Shown: positions 8,309 to 16,818 of the stretch, one piece after another
How the letters are laid out: each line of letters starts with the position of its first letter
Numbering within the stretch: position 1 is the first letter of the stretch
Source of the DNA: Ignavibacteria bacterium
GTDB taxonomy: Bacteria; Bacteroidota; Ignavibacteria; Kapaibacteriales; UBA961
NCBI GenBank assembly: GCA_016720145.1
Contig: JADJXV010000007.1
Span: forward strand, 186,001-250,000
Length of the DNA stretch: 64,000 nucleotides
Direction: 5' to 3'
Translations under genes and position numbers: made by a program
Notes under the pieces: generated by a model
The model's input: the letters and a program-made list of their open reading frames with translations, nothing else
What the model was told of the DNA's origin: nothing
Database searches by the model: none

Positions 8309-8608
8309 TTACCACTTGAGCATACCGCCGGTCAAATTCACCACATTATACCCATGTTCCATCAGATATCCACATGCCTGACTACTGCGTCCACCGCTTC
8401 GGCAATAAACGATAATTTCTTGATTTTTATAGGGATCGAGTTCGGAAATACGGGTAGGAATCTCACCAAGCGGGATCAAAATGGAATTGGGAATACTTTT
8501 TTCTGCATGCTCCTCCGGCTGACGTACATCGAGGAGAATCATATCGGGATTGGCTGCCATACGCTCGCGGAGCTCATCGGGAGAAATTGCTGTAATATGT
8601 TGACTCAT
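8309..8608 (-). CDS. Single-domain rhodanese-like protein
   Basis: 99-residue rhodanese domain without signal peptide, so cytoplasmic. The substrate-site sequence DVRQPEEHAEKSIPNS and the active-site loop CRSGGRS, with its catalytic Cys, are intact. Such small proteins carry sulfur as a persulfide; the sulfur donor and acceptor are not evident here. It lies between adenine deaminase and the cyclophilins, all on the minus strand. Confidence 0.9.
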   Translation of the reverse strand: MSQHITAISPDELRERMAANPDMILLDVRQPEEHAEKSIPNSILIPLGEIPTRISELDPYKNQEIIVYCRSGGRSSQACGYLMEHGYNVVNLTGGMLKW

Positions 8609-8665
8609 AAGTAAATATTGTTGTAATAAAATTAATTTGATGTATGCTTATCCTTCAAATTCTCC

Positions 8666-10297
8666 TCACATCCATACATTCGCAAAGCGAAAATTCTGAC
8701 CGTCAAAGAGACCTTTATCGCTTAATTTCAGAGCCGGTATCACGAGTAATGCCATAAATGAGAGCGACATAAACGGCGCCGAAAGCGATGAGCCAAGTGC
8801 CTTCGCTGCGGCATCTAACCGGGCGTAGTCTTCGGCGACTCGGTAGCCGTCATTCGGGCTCATAATTCCTGCTACATCAAGGGGTAAGACGTCTGCCTGT
8901 TCACCATCAATAACCGCAATTCCACCTTTTGCCCTGATAATCGCATTCACCGCCCGGCAGAGTTCATCATCACTTGTTCCGACGGCAATAATATTATGCG
9001 AGTCATGCGCCACACACGAGGCAATTGCCCCGCGCTTGAGGCCAAAATTCTTGATAAATCCAACTGCAACAGGCGCATCCGCGTACCGATTGACGACACA
9101 GATTTTCAAAATATCACGTTCGGTGTCGCTGACGGCATTATCATCTTCTACTTTTGCAGTGCAAATTAACTCACCTGTAATCAACTGACCATCGAGAGCT
9201 TCGATGACACGTATCATTGCGCCATTGTCGGCCGGTAGGAGAAAGTCCTCGACGCTTTTCTCAGTCGCTGTAAAGTTATTAATTGTATCGACTTCCACGC
9301 GTTCGACGAGTGTTTTTCCGCCGGCTGCGACCAAAGCGCCGCCGATAAACGTTTGAAGTACGCGGAAATTTTGCAGGTCTTCGGTAACGATGAAGTCTGC
9401 CGGATCGCCGACGCGGAGGAGTCCAACGTCTAAATTGTAGTGCAAAACAGGATTCACACAAGCCACGCGAAGCACGTCAAACACATCATAACCCATTGCA
9501 ACCGAACGTACTACCAATTCATTAATGTGTCCCTGCACGAGTGCATCAGGATGCTTATCATCACTGCAAAACATACACACATCAGCGTTCGTGCCGAGGA
9601 GAGGATGCAGGGCATCATAATTTTTCGCCGCCGAACCTTCCCGTATGAGAATTTTCATGCCATAGCCGATTTTCTCGGTCGCTTCGTCGAGCGTAAAGCA
9701 CTCATGATCGGTCGTAATTCCTGCGTTTGCATAGCGTTCGGCGTCTTTGCCGCGCAGCCCGGGCGCGTGTCCGTCGATTGGGCGCCCGCATTCTTTGGCG
9801 ATGCGTATCTTCTCCATGACCTCGGGATCGTCAAACAGTACACCCGGAAAATTCATCATTTCACTTAAATAGCGCACTTCGGGACGGATAAACAACTGTT
9901 TGATATCACTTGCTGTTATCTCGGCGCCTGCCGTTTCAAACCGTGTTGCGGGCACACAACTTGGCGCGCCAAAATTAAACTTGAACGGCACTTTAGCCGC
10001 ATTATCAAGCATATATTCCACACCACGCACGCCGAGCACATTAGCAATTTCATGCGGGTCGGAGACGGTGGCAACGGTGCCATGCACGACAGCGAGCCGG
10101 GCGAATTCACTCGGCACGAGCATTCCACTCTCAATATGCACATGCGCATCGATAAACCCTGGTAATATATAGGTTTCGCATGGTTTAGCTTCGGGAGTAA
10201 TGGCCGTAATCACGCCATCAGTAACGGTGACAGTCGCCGGAAAAATCTGACGATTCAGCACATCCACGATATTTCCCGTCAGCGAAAATGAGTGCAT
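8666..10297 (-). CDS. ade: Adenine deaminase
   Basis: Adenine deaminase of the amidohydrolase superfamily, converting adenine to hypoxanthine in purine salvage. Metal-site and family motifs are present: GFIDAHVHIESGML, DPHEIANVLG, DGHAPGL, CSDDKHPD and the later HDSHNIIAVGTSDDE. The length, about 543 residues, fits the family. The frame also has a TTG at 10306, but the ATG at 10297 gives the usual N-terminus (MHSFSLTGNIVDV). No Shine-Dalgarno is visible. Confidence 0.95.
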   Translation of the reverse strand: MHSFSLTGNIVDVLNRQIFPATVTVTDGVITAITPEAKPCETYILPGFIDAHVHIESGMLVPSEFARLAVVHGTVATVSDPHEIANVLGVRGVEYMLDNAAKVPFKFNFGAPSCVPATRFETAGAEITASDIKQLFIRPEVRYLSEMMNFPGVLFDDPEVMEKIRIAKECGRPIDGHAPGLRGKDAERYANAGITTDHECFTLDEATEKIGYGMKILIREGSAAKNYDALHPLLGTNADVCMFCSDDKHPDALVQGHINELVVRSVAMGYDVFDVLRVACVNPVLHYNLDVGLLRVGDPADFIVTEDLQNFRVLQTFIGGALVAAGGKTLVERVEVDTINNFTATEKSVEDFLLPADNGAMIRVIEALDGQLITGELICTAKVEDDNAVSDTERDILKICVVNRYADAPVAVGFIKNFGLKRGAIASCVAHDSHNIIAVGTSDDELCRAVNAIIRAKGGIAVIDGEQADVLPLDVAGIMSPNDGYRVAEDYARLDAAAKALGSSLSAPFMSLSFMALLVIPALKLSDKGLFDGQNFRFANVWM

Positions 10298-10578
10298 AAC
10301 TATCAAAAAAGTAATGGACCATCCACCAAAATCCCGGCAAAATTACAAAGATTTTTTGGGTTATGGTGTTGGGTGGGGTAAATGGCGGTGCTGGTACGCC
10401 TCAAGCAGTCCAAAGAGCACTATTATTCCGCACGAACTCCGATTCATCACAATGATTTGGATAGCTTAAATTATGGGTGTATTTTGCGGTAAACAGATAG
10501 TATCTCGATACATTATACCCCCTTATCGAAGCATGAATGCTTTATAAATGTGTCATTCTCAATTTATAATATATTTTT

Positions 10579-11835
10579 ATGAAAACAAACCCATTTAGCC
10601 CTAGTTCACCTTCAATACCTGGTATGTTTGCAGGTCGATTCGATGAAATTATAGCAATCGAAAAAATACTGTTACAAACCCGTGCGAATAAAGGTCATGG
10701 ATTTCTACTTTTAGGACAACGTGGCATTGGCAAAACCTCGCTACTAAATTTTCTAAAATATCAAGCGGAAGGTTCGATTGAAACTGTAGAGGAAACATTA
10801 AATTTTCTTGTCATTGAGATTGACATAACTAAAGACACTAATCAATATACATTAATCAGAAAAATTGAAACTGCTTTAAAGAGGAAGCTTGCAAAAACTG
10901 AAAAAACTAAAAAATTATTTTCAGATATTTGGGGGTTTATTGGAAGGGTAGAAGCAGGAGGATTTAAAATCAATACTTCAAAAGATTCGGATAGCGAATT
11001 ATTATTTGAAGATTTTTCTTATTCAATGGCAGATACTTTAAACAGAATAACCAACAAAAATTCCACTTCAATATTTGAAGCATCTTATGATGGAATTTTA
11101 TTAATAATCGACGAAGCAGATAATGCTAGTAAGGAGCTCCAATTAGGAAGTTTTGTAAAGCTTTTAACTGAAAGACTTCAAAAAGAAGGCACTCAGCAAC
11201 TAATGATTGGAATATCAGGACTTCCTAAAACTAAAGAAATATTAGTCGAAAGTCACCCTTCGTCTTTAAGGATTTTTGAAGAATTATTTTTAGACCGTCT
11301 TAATGACCAAGATGTAAGATACGTCTTAAAGCGAGTAATGGAGCATTGTGAAGTGTTAAATCAGGAAACAACTGAGTTACCCAAAGAATCTGAAGATTTA
11401 TTGGTTAAACTTTCCGAAGGATTTCCACATTTTATTCATCAATATGGATATTGTGCTTTTGACTTATCAGATGGCAAGAGTATTTCAGTAGCAAATGTCA
11501 TAGATGGAGCATTTGGTAGGAATGGAGCTATCGAAAAAATCGGTGATAAATATTATCGTGATGATTATTACAATAAAATCAAAGTCGACAGTTATCGCCA
11601 AGTATTATCAATAATGGCTGAAAAACTTGATGATTGGGTATCTAAAAAATTTATCAAAGGTAAATTTAAGGGCAGTGAAACAACTCTTAACAATGCTTTA
11701 ACGGCATTACGAACAAGAGGGATAATATTGACAAAAGAAGGATCGCAGGGTACATATCGGTTACAGGACAAGGGTTTTGCTTGGTGGATTGTAATGAATC
11801 ATGAAAAAGACCAGAAAAAGCAACAATCTGTGTAA
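10579..11835 (+). CDS. Stand-alone AAA/Orc1-like ATPase with C-terminal winged helix
   Basis: 418-residue P-loop ATPase. Walker A is GQRGIGKT (residues 46-53) and Walker B is ILLIIDEAD (about 173-181). The opening FAGRFDEIIAIEKIL and the layout resemble the Orc1-like/STAND group of AAA ATPases. The last ~75 residues (TTLNNALTALRTRGIILT then GTYRLQDKGFAWWIV) look like a winged-helix domain, suggesting DNA or protein binding. It is clearly more AT-rich than its flanks and has no partner gene beside it, so it may have been acquired. Such ATPases occur in mobile or defence-linked contexts, but nothing here shows that role. Confidence 0.75.
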   Translation: MKTNPFSPSSPSIPGMFAGRFDEIIAIEKILLQTRANKGHGFLLLGQRGIGKTSLLNFLKYQAEGSIETVEETLNFLVIEIDITKDTNQYTLIRKIETALKRKLAKTEKTKKLFSDIWGFIGRVEAGGFKINTSKDSDSELLFEDFSYSMADTLNRITNKNSTSIFEASYDGILLIIDEADNASKELQLGSFVKLLTERLQKEGTQQLMIGISGLPKTKEILVESHPSSLRIFEELFLDRLNDQDVRYVLKRVMEHCEVLNQETTELPKESEDLLVKLSEGFPHFIHQYGYCAFDLSDGKSISVANVIDGAFGRNGAIEKIGDKYYRDDYYNKIKVDSYRQVLSIMAEKLDDWVSKKFIKGKFKGSETTLNNALTALRTRGIILTKEGSQGTYRLQDKGFAWWIVMNHEKDQKKQQSV

Positions 11836-11941
11836 TTCCAAATTTTAAATTTTTTTTCTTAATAATAACTTTGGTGAACTGTAGACGGTTTATTATTTAC
11901 AAAGATCATATCTAAATTATTAAATTACTTTTTCTCTGTTT

Positions 11942-12797
11942 ATGCCCACACCTCCACCCACCCAACCCGGCGTCGTCGAGTTTTACAACGAAGCTACCGA
12001 AGATTATCATTTCTGGAGCAAGGATTATAATATGCACTTTGGGTATTATCTGCCGCTTCGTACCAACCCTTTTAAGCGCGACACCATGCTCAATGAAATG
12101 AATCGCCAAGTGTATAAAAGATTAGGGCTGAAAGATCATCCAAGCGTCGTGGCGGACTTGGGCTGAGGCATGGGAGCTACCATGAAATACGGCCTGCAAA
12201 AGCACCCTAATTTATCGAGTATCGGCCTCACACTCTCTACTTTTCAGGAGGCAGAAGGGAATAAGCTGTTGGCAGGATTGAATGGTAAAATCATCATCGA
12301 AAATTACAACAACACGTCCTTCGGCTCTGATTATTTTGATGGCGCTGTTGCTTTGGAAAGCTTTTGTCACTCCGGTCACAGCTATCAAACGCTGCACGAA
12401 GCACACCGAATTTTGAAGCCCCGATCACGACTCGTCATCGCAGACGCATTTTTTAAAGCAGCCCGAGGAAAAGCTGATGTTGACGGGTAAGTATTGCTAT
12501 TCAAAGCTCTGTCAGGGTTGGAGTTTGGCAGGTTTAGCCGACATAAAAAATTTCGAACAAATGCTTCGAATAATTGGATTTACCAACATACGCGTCGAGA
12601 ATATTTCCTATAAAGTCGCGCCGTCGGTCGTCCATGTTCCGTTTGCTATTTCCGGATTTATGATCAAGAAAAAACTCAAAAACGAACCCATAAAACCGCA
12701 GAGTGTCAACAATCTGAAAGGTTCATTTTATGCCCTACTTTCGGGTTTACATCTCAGCGTATTTGGGTATTATATGATTACGTGTGAGAAGGCATGA
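11942..12797 (+). pseudogene. SAM-dependent methyltransferase, broken by a stop and a frameshift
   Basis: Class I SAM methyltransferase resembling the sterol/tocopherol C-methyltransferase group (opening EFYNEATEDYHFWSKDYNMH; ending with NIRVENISYKVAPSVVHVP). Two lesions split it. At 12164-12166 a TGA replaces the Cys of motif I, so VADLG-stop-GMGAT stands where DLGCGxG is expected. At the T6 run 12449-12454 the frame shifts: one T fewer would join DAF to KQPEEKLMLTG and restore the rest to 12797. With both repaired it would encode about 285 residues. A gene remnant or sequence error are both possible. Recoding of the TGA as selenocysteine is unlikely given the second lesion. Confidence 0.8.
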
Positions 12798-12867
12798 TAG
12801 CAGTTATTCATTGTAGAACAAGAGAATACAGTAAGCAACTTATTGAACAACTATAATCAAACATTAC

Positions 12868-13929
12868 ATGCTAAAAACGACCAACGAACTAATTGAACAT
12901 CTAAAACTTGACGAGCAATTGAGAGACTATAGGGTTATAGAATCTTTGGTGTACGCTATTCTTAAATGCGGAGATAAAAGCGATGCCGATTCAATACTCC
13001 TTCACTATCTGCAAGACCCTTTTGAATATTCTCAATTGGTGCCTGTTATAAAGAAATTTGGGGATTATCAGTATGCAGAACAAATTTTCGATGTCTGTAT
13101 TCAAAAGAATATTTTGAATGAGAAGACAATTCCTGATTTGGAAATACTAGAGGATTACCGTTTTCCGAATATTCTTGAGGTATTAGCATATCTCAAATTT
13201 ACACCTATAAAGCAACTCTTAGCCAACTTAGCATTTGTAAGTGGGAGTGGCCTTGAGAGTTTAGGTATTTATCCCTATGAGGTTACAAGTACAGCAGCGT
13301 TAGGATTGTTAAATTTTGACTGTGAAGAATATCAAGATAGTATCGAGACGGAAATTGAAAAATGTTATGGACAAAATTTGTTTTTGGAGTTTGTTCCGGC
13401 ATTGGTTTGTAAACTCAAAAACAAGTCGCAAGTTCTTGAAAAACTATACGATCTTGGTAAAAACTATGCCTCATCAGACTGCAACGCCGGTATTATTCTT
13501 GGATTTTCACTTTGCGGAGAAGAAGGTCGCAAGTACTTCAAAGAGGTATTATTTGACAATTCTTGGGGTGCGTATGACGGAGGTACAGGTACTTTAAGTA
13601 GTACCTATAATGGAATGAAAAACCTAGGTATCACGATTCGAGAACTCTACCACGAGATAAAGCAACTATCTGACAAAGCTCAACTTAATGATTCTCTTTA
13701 TGGTTTATTTAGATTACTGGAATGTAGGATATGGGATTATGAAAGCAATGATAAAGAAAGCTTTACGGATATTTACACGCAACTCTATTCATGGGAAACG
13801 CTGACTACAAGCAATAATATAGTTGACTTGGCAAGAAAAGTGGACCAAGAATCTGAAGCATACAAAATCGAACAGCTCATCGAGATGAAAATGAATGAGG
13901 AAATACTACTCAAGAATTTTGGCAGATAG
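12868..13929 (+). CDS. Hypothetical protein, helical-repeat-like
   Basis: 353-residue protein of no family I recognise. It has no signal peptide or membrane segment. It is rich in Leu, Glu and Lys with helix-like periodicity (LLANLAFVSGSG, AALGLLNFD, ALVCKLKNKSQVLEKLYDLG), which would fit an alpha-solenoid such as a HEAT-type fold, but no repeat is clear. It starts 70 bases after the broken methyltransferase, with no obvious promoter. Moderate AT-richness links it with the accessory patch around 10.5-14 kb. Confidence 0.65.
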   Translation: MLKTTNELIEHLKLDEQLRDYRVIESLVYAILKCGDKSDADSILLHYLQDPFEYSQLVPVIKKFGDYQYAEQIFDVCIQKNILNEKTIPDLEILEDYRFPNILEVLAYLKFTPIKQLLANLAFVSGSGLESLGIYPYEVTSTAALGLLNFDCEEYQDSIETEIEKCYGQNLFLEFVPALVCKLKNKSQVLEKLYDLGKNYASSDCNAGIILGFSLCGEEGRKYFKEVLFDNSWGAYDGGTGTLSSTYNGMKNLGITIRELYHEIKQLSDKAQLNDSLYGLFRLLECRIWDYESNDKESFTDIYTQLYSWETLTTSNNIVDLARKVDQESEAYKIEQLIEMKMNEEILLKNFGR

Positions 13930-14000
13930 TATCTACTACCGGTAAAAATGTTGGTCGTGATTCGATAAAGGTTTCCACCTACCAGATAAACATTAGCAAT

Positions 14001-14033
14001 TGCGCCTCTTGCGCCCCTTGCGTTAAATTCTTC
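14001..14033 (+). repeat. Dispersed GCGCC-type intergenic repeat, copy 1
   Basis: TGCGCCTCTTGCGCC then CCTTGCGTTAAATTCTTC; the second copy is at 26292-26325, ending in the same GCGTTAAATTCTTC. Similar CTTTGCGCC / TGCGTTAAA strings occur between genes in many unrelated bacteria. This copy is part of a repeat-rich gap (13930-14228) with no gene. Confidence 0.7.
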
Positions 14034-14085
14034 ATCGCCCCAGCCACGACCAATACAGCCAACTTATAAATTCGGCATCGTGTTT

Positions 14086-14110
14086 GATGCTTCGACAAGC
14101 TCAGCATGAC
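14086..14110 (+). repeat. Short dispersed intergenic repeat (TTCGACAAGCTCAGC type)
   Basis: GATGCTTCGACAAGC followed by TCAGCATGAC. This 25-base string is a well-known widespread intergenic repeat in bacteria (the GTCATGCTGAGCTTGTCG family). One copy is seen in this window. It carries no gene. Confidence 0.65.
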
Positions 14111-14169
14111 TGGTGTAGGTAAGTAGCTAACATATTAAAACATTACCATCCTATCTCTTCCTCCGCCTG

Positions 14170-14220
14170 GACGGCAATGGGTGACCGCAGGCGACGGTTG
14201 GAAGATGCAGAAGCGAACCC
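14170..14220. repeat. 51-bp dispersed repeat, copy A
   Basis: Opens with GACGGCAATGGGTGACCGC then AGGCGACG and ends in CGAACCC. Aligned without gaps to 24312-24362, the first 27 bases differ at one position and the last 7 are identical, with a variable middle. A poorer third copy is at 29463-29513. It lies just beyond the 3' end of cca. Confidence 0.75.
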
Positions 14221-14228
14221 AACATTCC

Positions 14229-15659
14229 TCACTTCCTCTGCTTCATCTCCGCCTCTGCAAGCGCGAGCCACTCGTCTTTATGGGTCAGTAAATACTCGCG
14301 GGCTGGGTCATATTCATTGGGGATAATTCCTTCTAGAATCGCCTCTTCGATCGCCGTTTTGATGAATCCTACCGCGCGGGACGGTGTGAGCGCGCAGAGT
14401 TCCATGATTTCCTCGCCACGCACCGGAGACTGGAATGCACGAAGATGGTCGCGCTCCTGTACATCCATTATTTTATGGAACACTGCATCATAATTCCTCA
14501 GGTATTTCTCGGCGCGTTTGGGATTCTTGGTGGTAATATCCGCCCTGCAGAGCGTGAAGAGATCTTCGAGCGCGTCGCCGGCCGCGACCGCAAGACGCCG
14601 CACCGCCGAGTCGGTGACAATTTCATCGAGCAGCACCATCGGACGCTGATGCAGGCGCACGAGCTTCTCCACGTATGGCAAATGATCGAGCGAGAGCTTC
14701 ATCCGACGGAAAATCGACGCCTGCCAGCGCGCGCCAATCTCTTCATGCCCGTGGAACGACCAGCCGACACCCGGAATAAACCGTTTCGTCTTCGGCTTGG
14801 CAATATCATGCATGAGCGTCGCAAAGCGCAGCCAGAGGTTATCACTTACGGCTGAGAGATTGTCGAGCACCTGAAGTGTATGATAAAACACATCCTTATG
14901 CGCGTATTCCTGTTCGCCGATCTGCACGAGATCAATCCCCGCCAGACGCTCAACTTCCGGAAAAATATACTTGAGAATTCCGGTATCATGGAGAATATTG
15001 AGCCCAATACTCGGCTTCGGCGCGCCAAGCATTTTCATAAATTCATCGGTGATGCGCTCTTGGGATATTATTCTGATTCGATCTGACATTTGTGTCATCG
15101 CTTCCAGCGCTTCGGGTTCGATTGCAAAGCCAAAGCGCGCCGCGAATCGTGCAGCACGCATCATGCGCAAGGGGTCGTCGCTGAAGGTAGTCTTTGGTTC
15201 TAATGGAGTTCGGAGGATTTTTCGTTCTAAGTCCTGCCGCCCGTCGAAGACATCAAGGAGCTGGCCCAGCGTGCGCGCATTGAGCGACACAGCCATTGCA
15301 TTAATCGTAAAATCACGGCGGCGCAGGTCATCGAGTAGTGTGCCTTCGGTGACAATCGGCTTGCGGCTGTCCGGCTCATACTCTTCCTTGCGGGTACCGA
15401 CGAATTCGAGCTTGTAGCCGCCGACGGGCACGAGAGCCGTGCGAAAGCGTTCATAAATAACAGCTTTGGAGGAAAAGTACCGCGCCACGATTTTCGCAAA
15501 AGCGAGCGCATCACCGACGACGGTGCAGTCTATATCCTGCACCATACGCCCCATGTACGCATCGCGTACCCAGCCGCCGACTGCGTAGAGTTCGACGCCA
15601 TGTTCATCAGCGAGTTTTCCAAGTGTGTGCAGTATCGGCTCGTCTATTTCTAATGTCAT
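14229..15659 (-). CDS. cca: CCA-adding tRNA nucleotidyltransferase with HD domain
   Basis: Polymerase-beta-type nucleotidyltransferase that adds or repairs the 3' CCA end of tRNAs. The head domain shows VGGWVRDAYMGR and DIDCTVVGD, the RRDFTINAMA block and the conserved RMMRAARFAARFGF region. An HD domain follows (LMHDIAKPKTK, with FHGHEEIGA), which in related enzymes has phosphohydrolase activity. At 476 residues the length is normal. It is the last gene of a minus-strand run after metG and a TPR protein. It has no visible terminator; repeats follow it. Confidence 0.95.
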   Translation of the reverse strand: MTLEIDEPILHTLGKLADEHGVELYAVGGWVRDAYMGRMVQDIDCTVVGDALAFAKIVARYFSSKAVIYERFRTALVPVGGYKLEFVGTRKEEYEPDSRKPIVTEGTLLDDLRRRDFTINAMAVSLNARTLGQLLDVFDGRQDLERKILRTPLEPKTTFSDDPLRMMRAARFAARFGFAIEPEALEAMTQMSDRIRIISQERITDEFMKMLGAPKPSIGLNILHDTGILKYIFPEVERLAGIDLVQIGEQEYAHKDVFYHTLQVLDNLSAVSDNLWLRFATLMHDIAKPKTKRFIPGVGWSFHGHEEIGARWQASIFRRMKLSLDHLPYVEKLVRLHQRPMVLLDEIVTDSAVRRLAVAAGDALEDLFTLCRADITTKNPKRAEKYLRNYDAVFHKIMDVQERDHLRAFQSPVRGEEIMELCALTPSRAVGFIKTAIEEAILEGIIPNEYDPAREYLLTHKDEWLALAEAEMKQRK

Positions 15660-15723
15660 ATCGTTGATTGGGTTGCTTGATGTAGATGTGGTTAGAAAAT
15701 TTCTATTCGTAATTTTTAGCCAA

Positions 15724-16779
15724 TTACTTTAAGGAAACCCTCAGTGACGATGCGGCTTTCTCGAAAACAGGTAAATATGCTTCAAACTCATTTGCTGGCG
15801 CTTCAAATACCACTGTAAAAACCTTATCATCGTACGATGTAATGAGTTCCATAGATTTGAGTCGATAGGAATTATCAAACCTTTGCAGTTCGCGGATTAT
15901 TTTCTTTCCTTTAAAATTTCCGCTTGTGAAATTTACTCTACTAATTTCTTTTTTGAAAAAATACTTTTCATACCCAAACAATCCAAAAAGCCCACCCTTT
16001 TCACTTAATACATCCCAAAAATCTGTTACAAATTCAGGGTCTTTGTCCTCTAATTCGGGAATTGTTTTAGATACTCTATTTATCAATATAATACTTGCTC
16101 CAATGGTAAAAAGGTCGGTTAGTTTGTCAATTTTCTCGGCTGAGATAAACAGCTGCATTGTTTTATCGTCGCCTTCCGTTCTAGCATGCCAAGTTTCCGG
16201 TAATGTACAAGTGACTATATTCTTACTATCGGTGAATTCTTTACACTTTGTGGATGGATTTCTATCGCCTAAAATTTTCAAAATTGCATCGATTTGCCCC
16301 GCTACTCTCTCGTTGCTGCCACCCATAGTTTTCACGCGCACGGCATCCTTATATGCTTCACCTAATCTCTTCGAGTACAGATATCCCACAGACCTATTAA
16401 AATACACCCCAAGATTAGTCGAATCCCGTCGGATAAATTCTGTGTAATTTTCAATTCCTTTTTGATAATTCTCCTGCTGCGAATAAATCGTTCCTAAGTT
16501 CAGATAGATGTTCGCATAGTCCGGTGCTACACGTACAGCATTTTCAAACATGAGTTTAGCACTGTCTAAATTTTTCAAGCCCAGGTAACATTGCCCCGAA
16601 TTATAAAGGGCTTCCATGTTTTTGGGATCGGTATCGAGTACTTTCCTGTATAATGTAATCGCACCCTGATAATCCTGACTTTGCATCGCACTTGAGGCAG
16701 ATTTTAACTGTTCACCGGAAACTTGTGCGTGGAGAGATGCCACAGCAAAGAAAAACAACATCGTAAAACAAACTTTCAT
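15724..16779 (-). CDS. Secreted TPR-repeat protein
   Basis: About 351 residues with a signal peptide (MKVCFTMLFFFAVASLHAQ). Residues ~25-145 carry three to four tetratricopeptide repeats (YQGAITLYRKVLDTDPKNM, YNSGQCYLGLKNLDSAKLMF, YLNLGTIYSQQENYQKGIEN). The C-terminal half has no repeat and resembles a ligand- or lipid-type beta domain, not identified. The frame opens at 16794, but the ATG at 16779 is preceded by AGAAGG at a good distance and starts the signal peptide, so I chose it. It lies between metG and cca in the same direction. Confidence 0.85.
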   Translation of the reverse strand: MKVCFTMLFFFAVASLHAQVSGEQLKSASSAMQSQDYQGAITLYRKVLDTDPKNMEALYNSGQCYLGLKNLDSAKLMFENAVRVAPDYANIYLNLGTIYSQQENYQKGIENYTEFIRRDSTNLGVYFNRSVGYLYSKRLGEAYKDAVRVKTMGGSNERVAGQIDAILKILGDRNPSTKCKEFTDSKNIVTCTLPETWHARTEGDDKTMQLFISAEKIDKLTDLFTIGASIILINRVSKTIPELEDKDPEFVTDFWDVLSEKGGLFGLFGYEKYFFKKEISRVNFTSGNFKGKKIIRELQRFDNSYRLKSMELITSYDDKVFTVVFEAPANEFEAYLPVFEKAASSLRVSLK

Positions 16780-16818
16780 GATACCTTCTTTCATGGATAA
16801 AAATTAATAACACATTTT

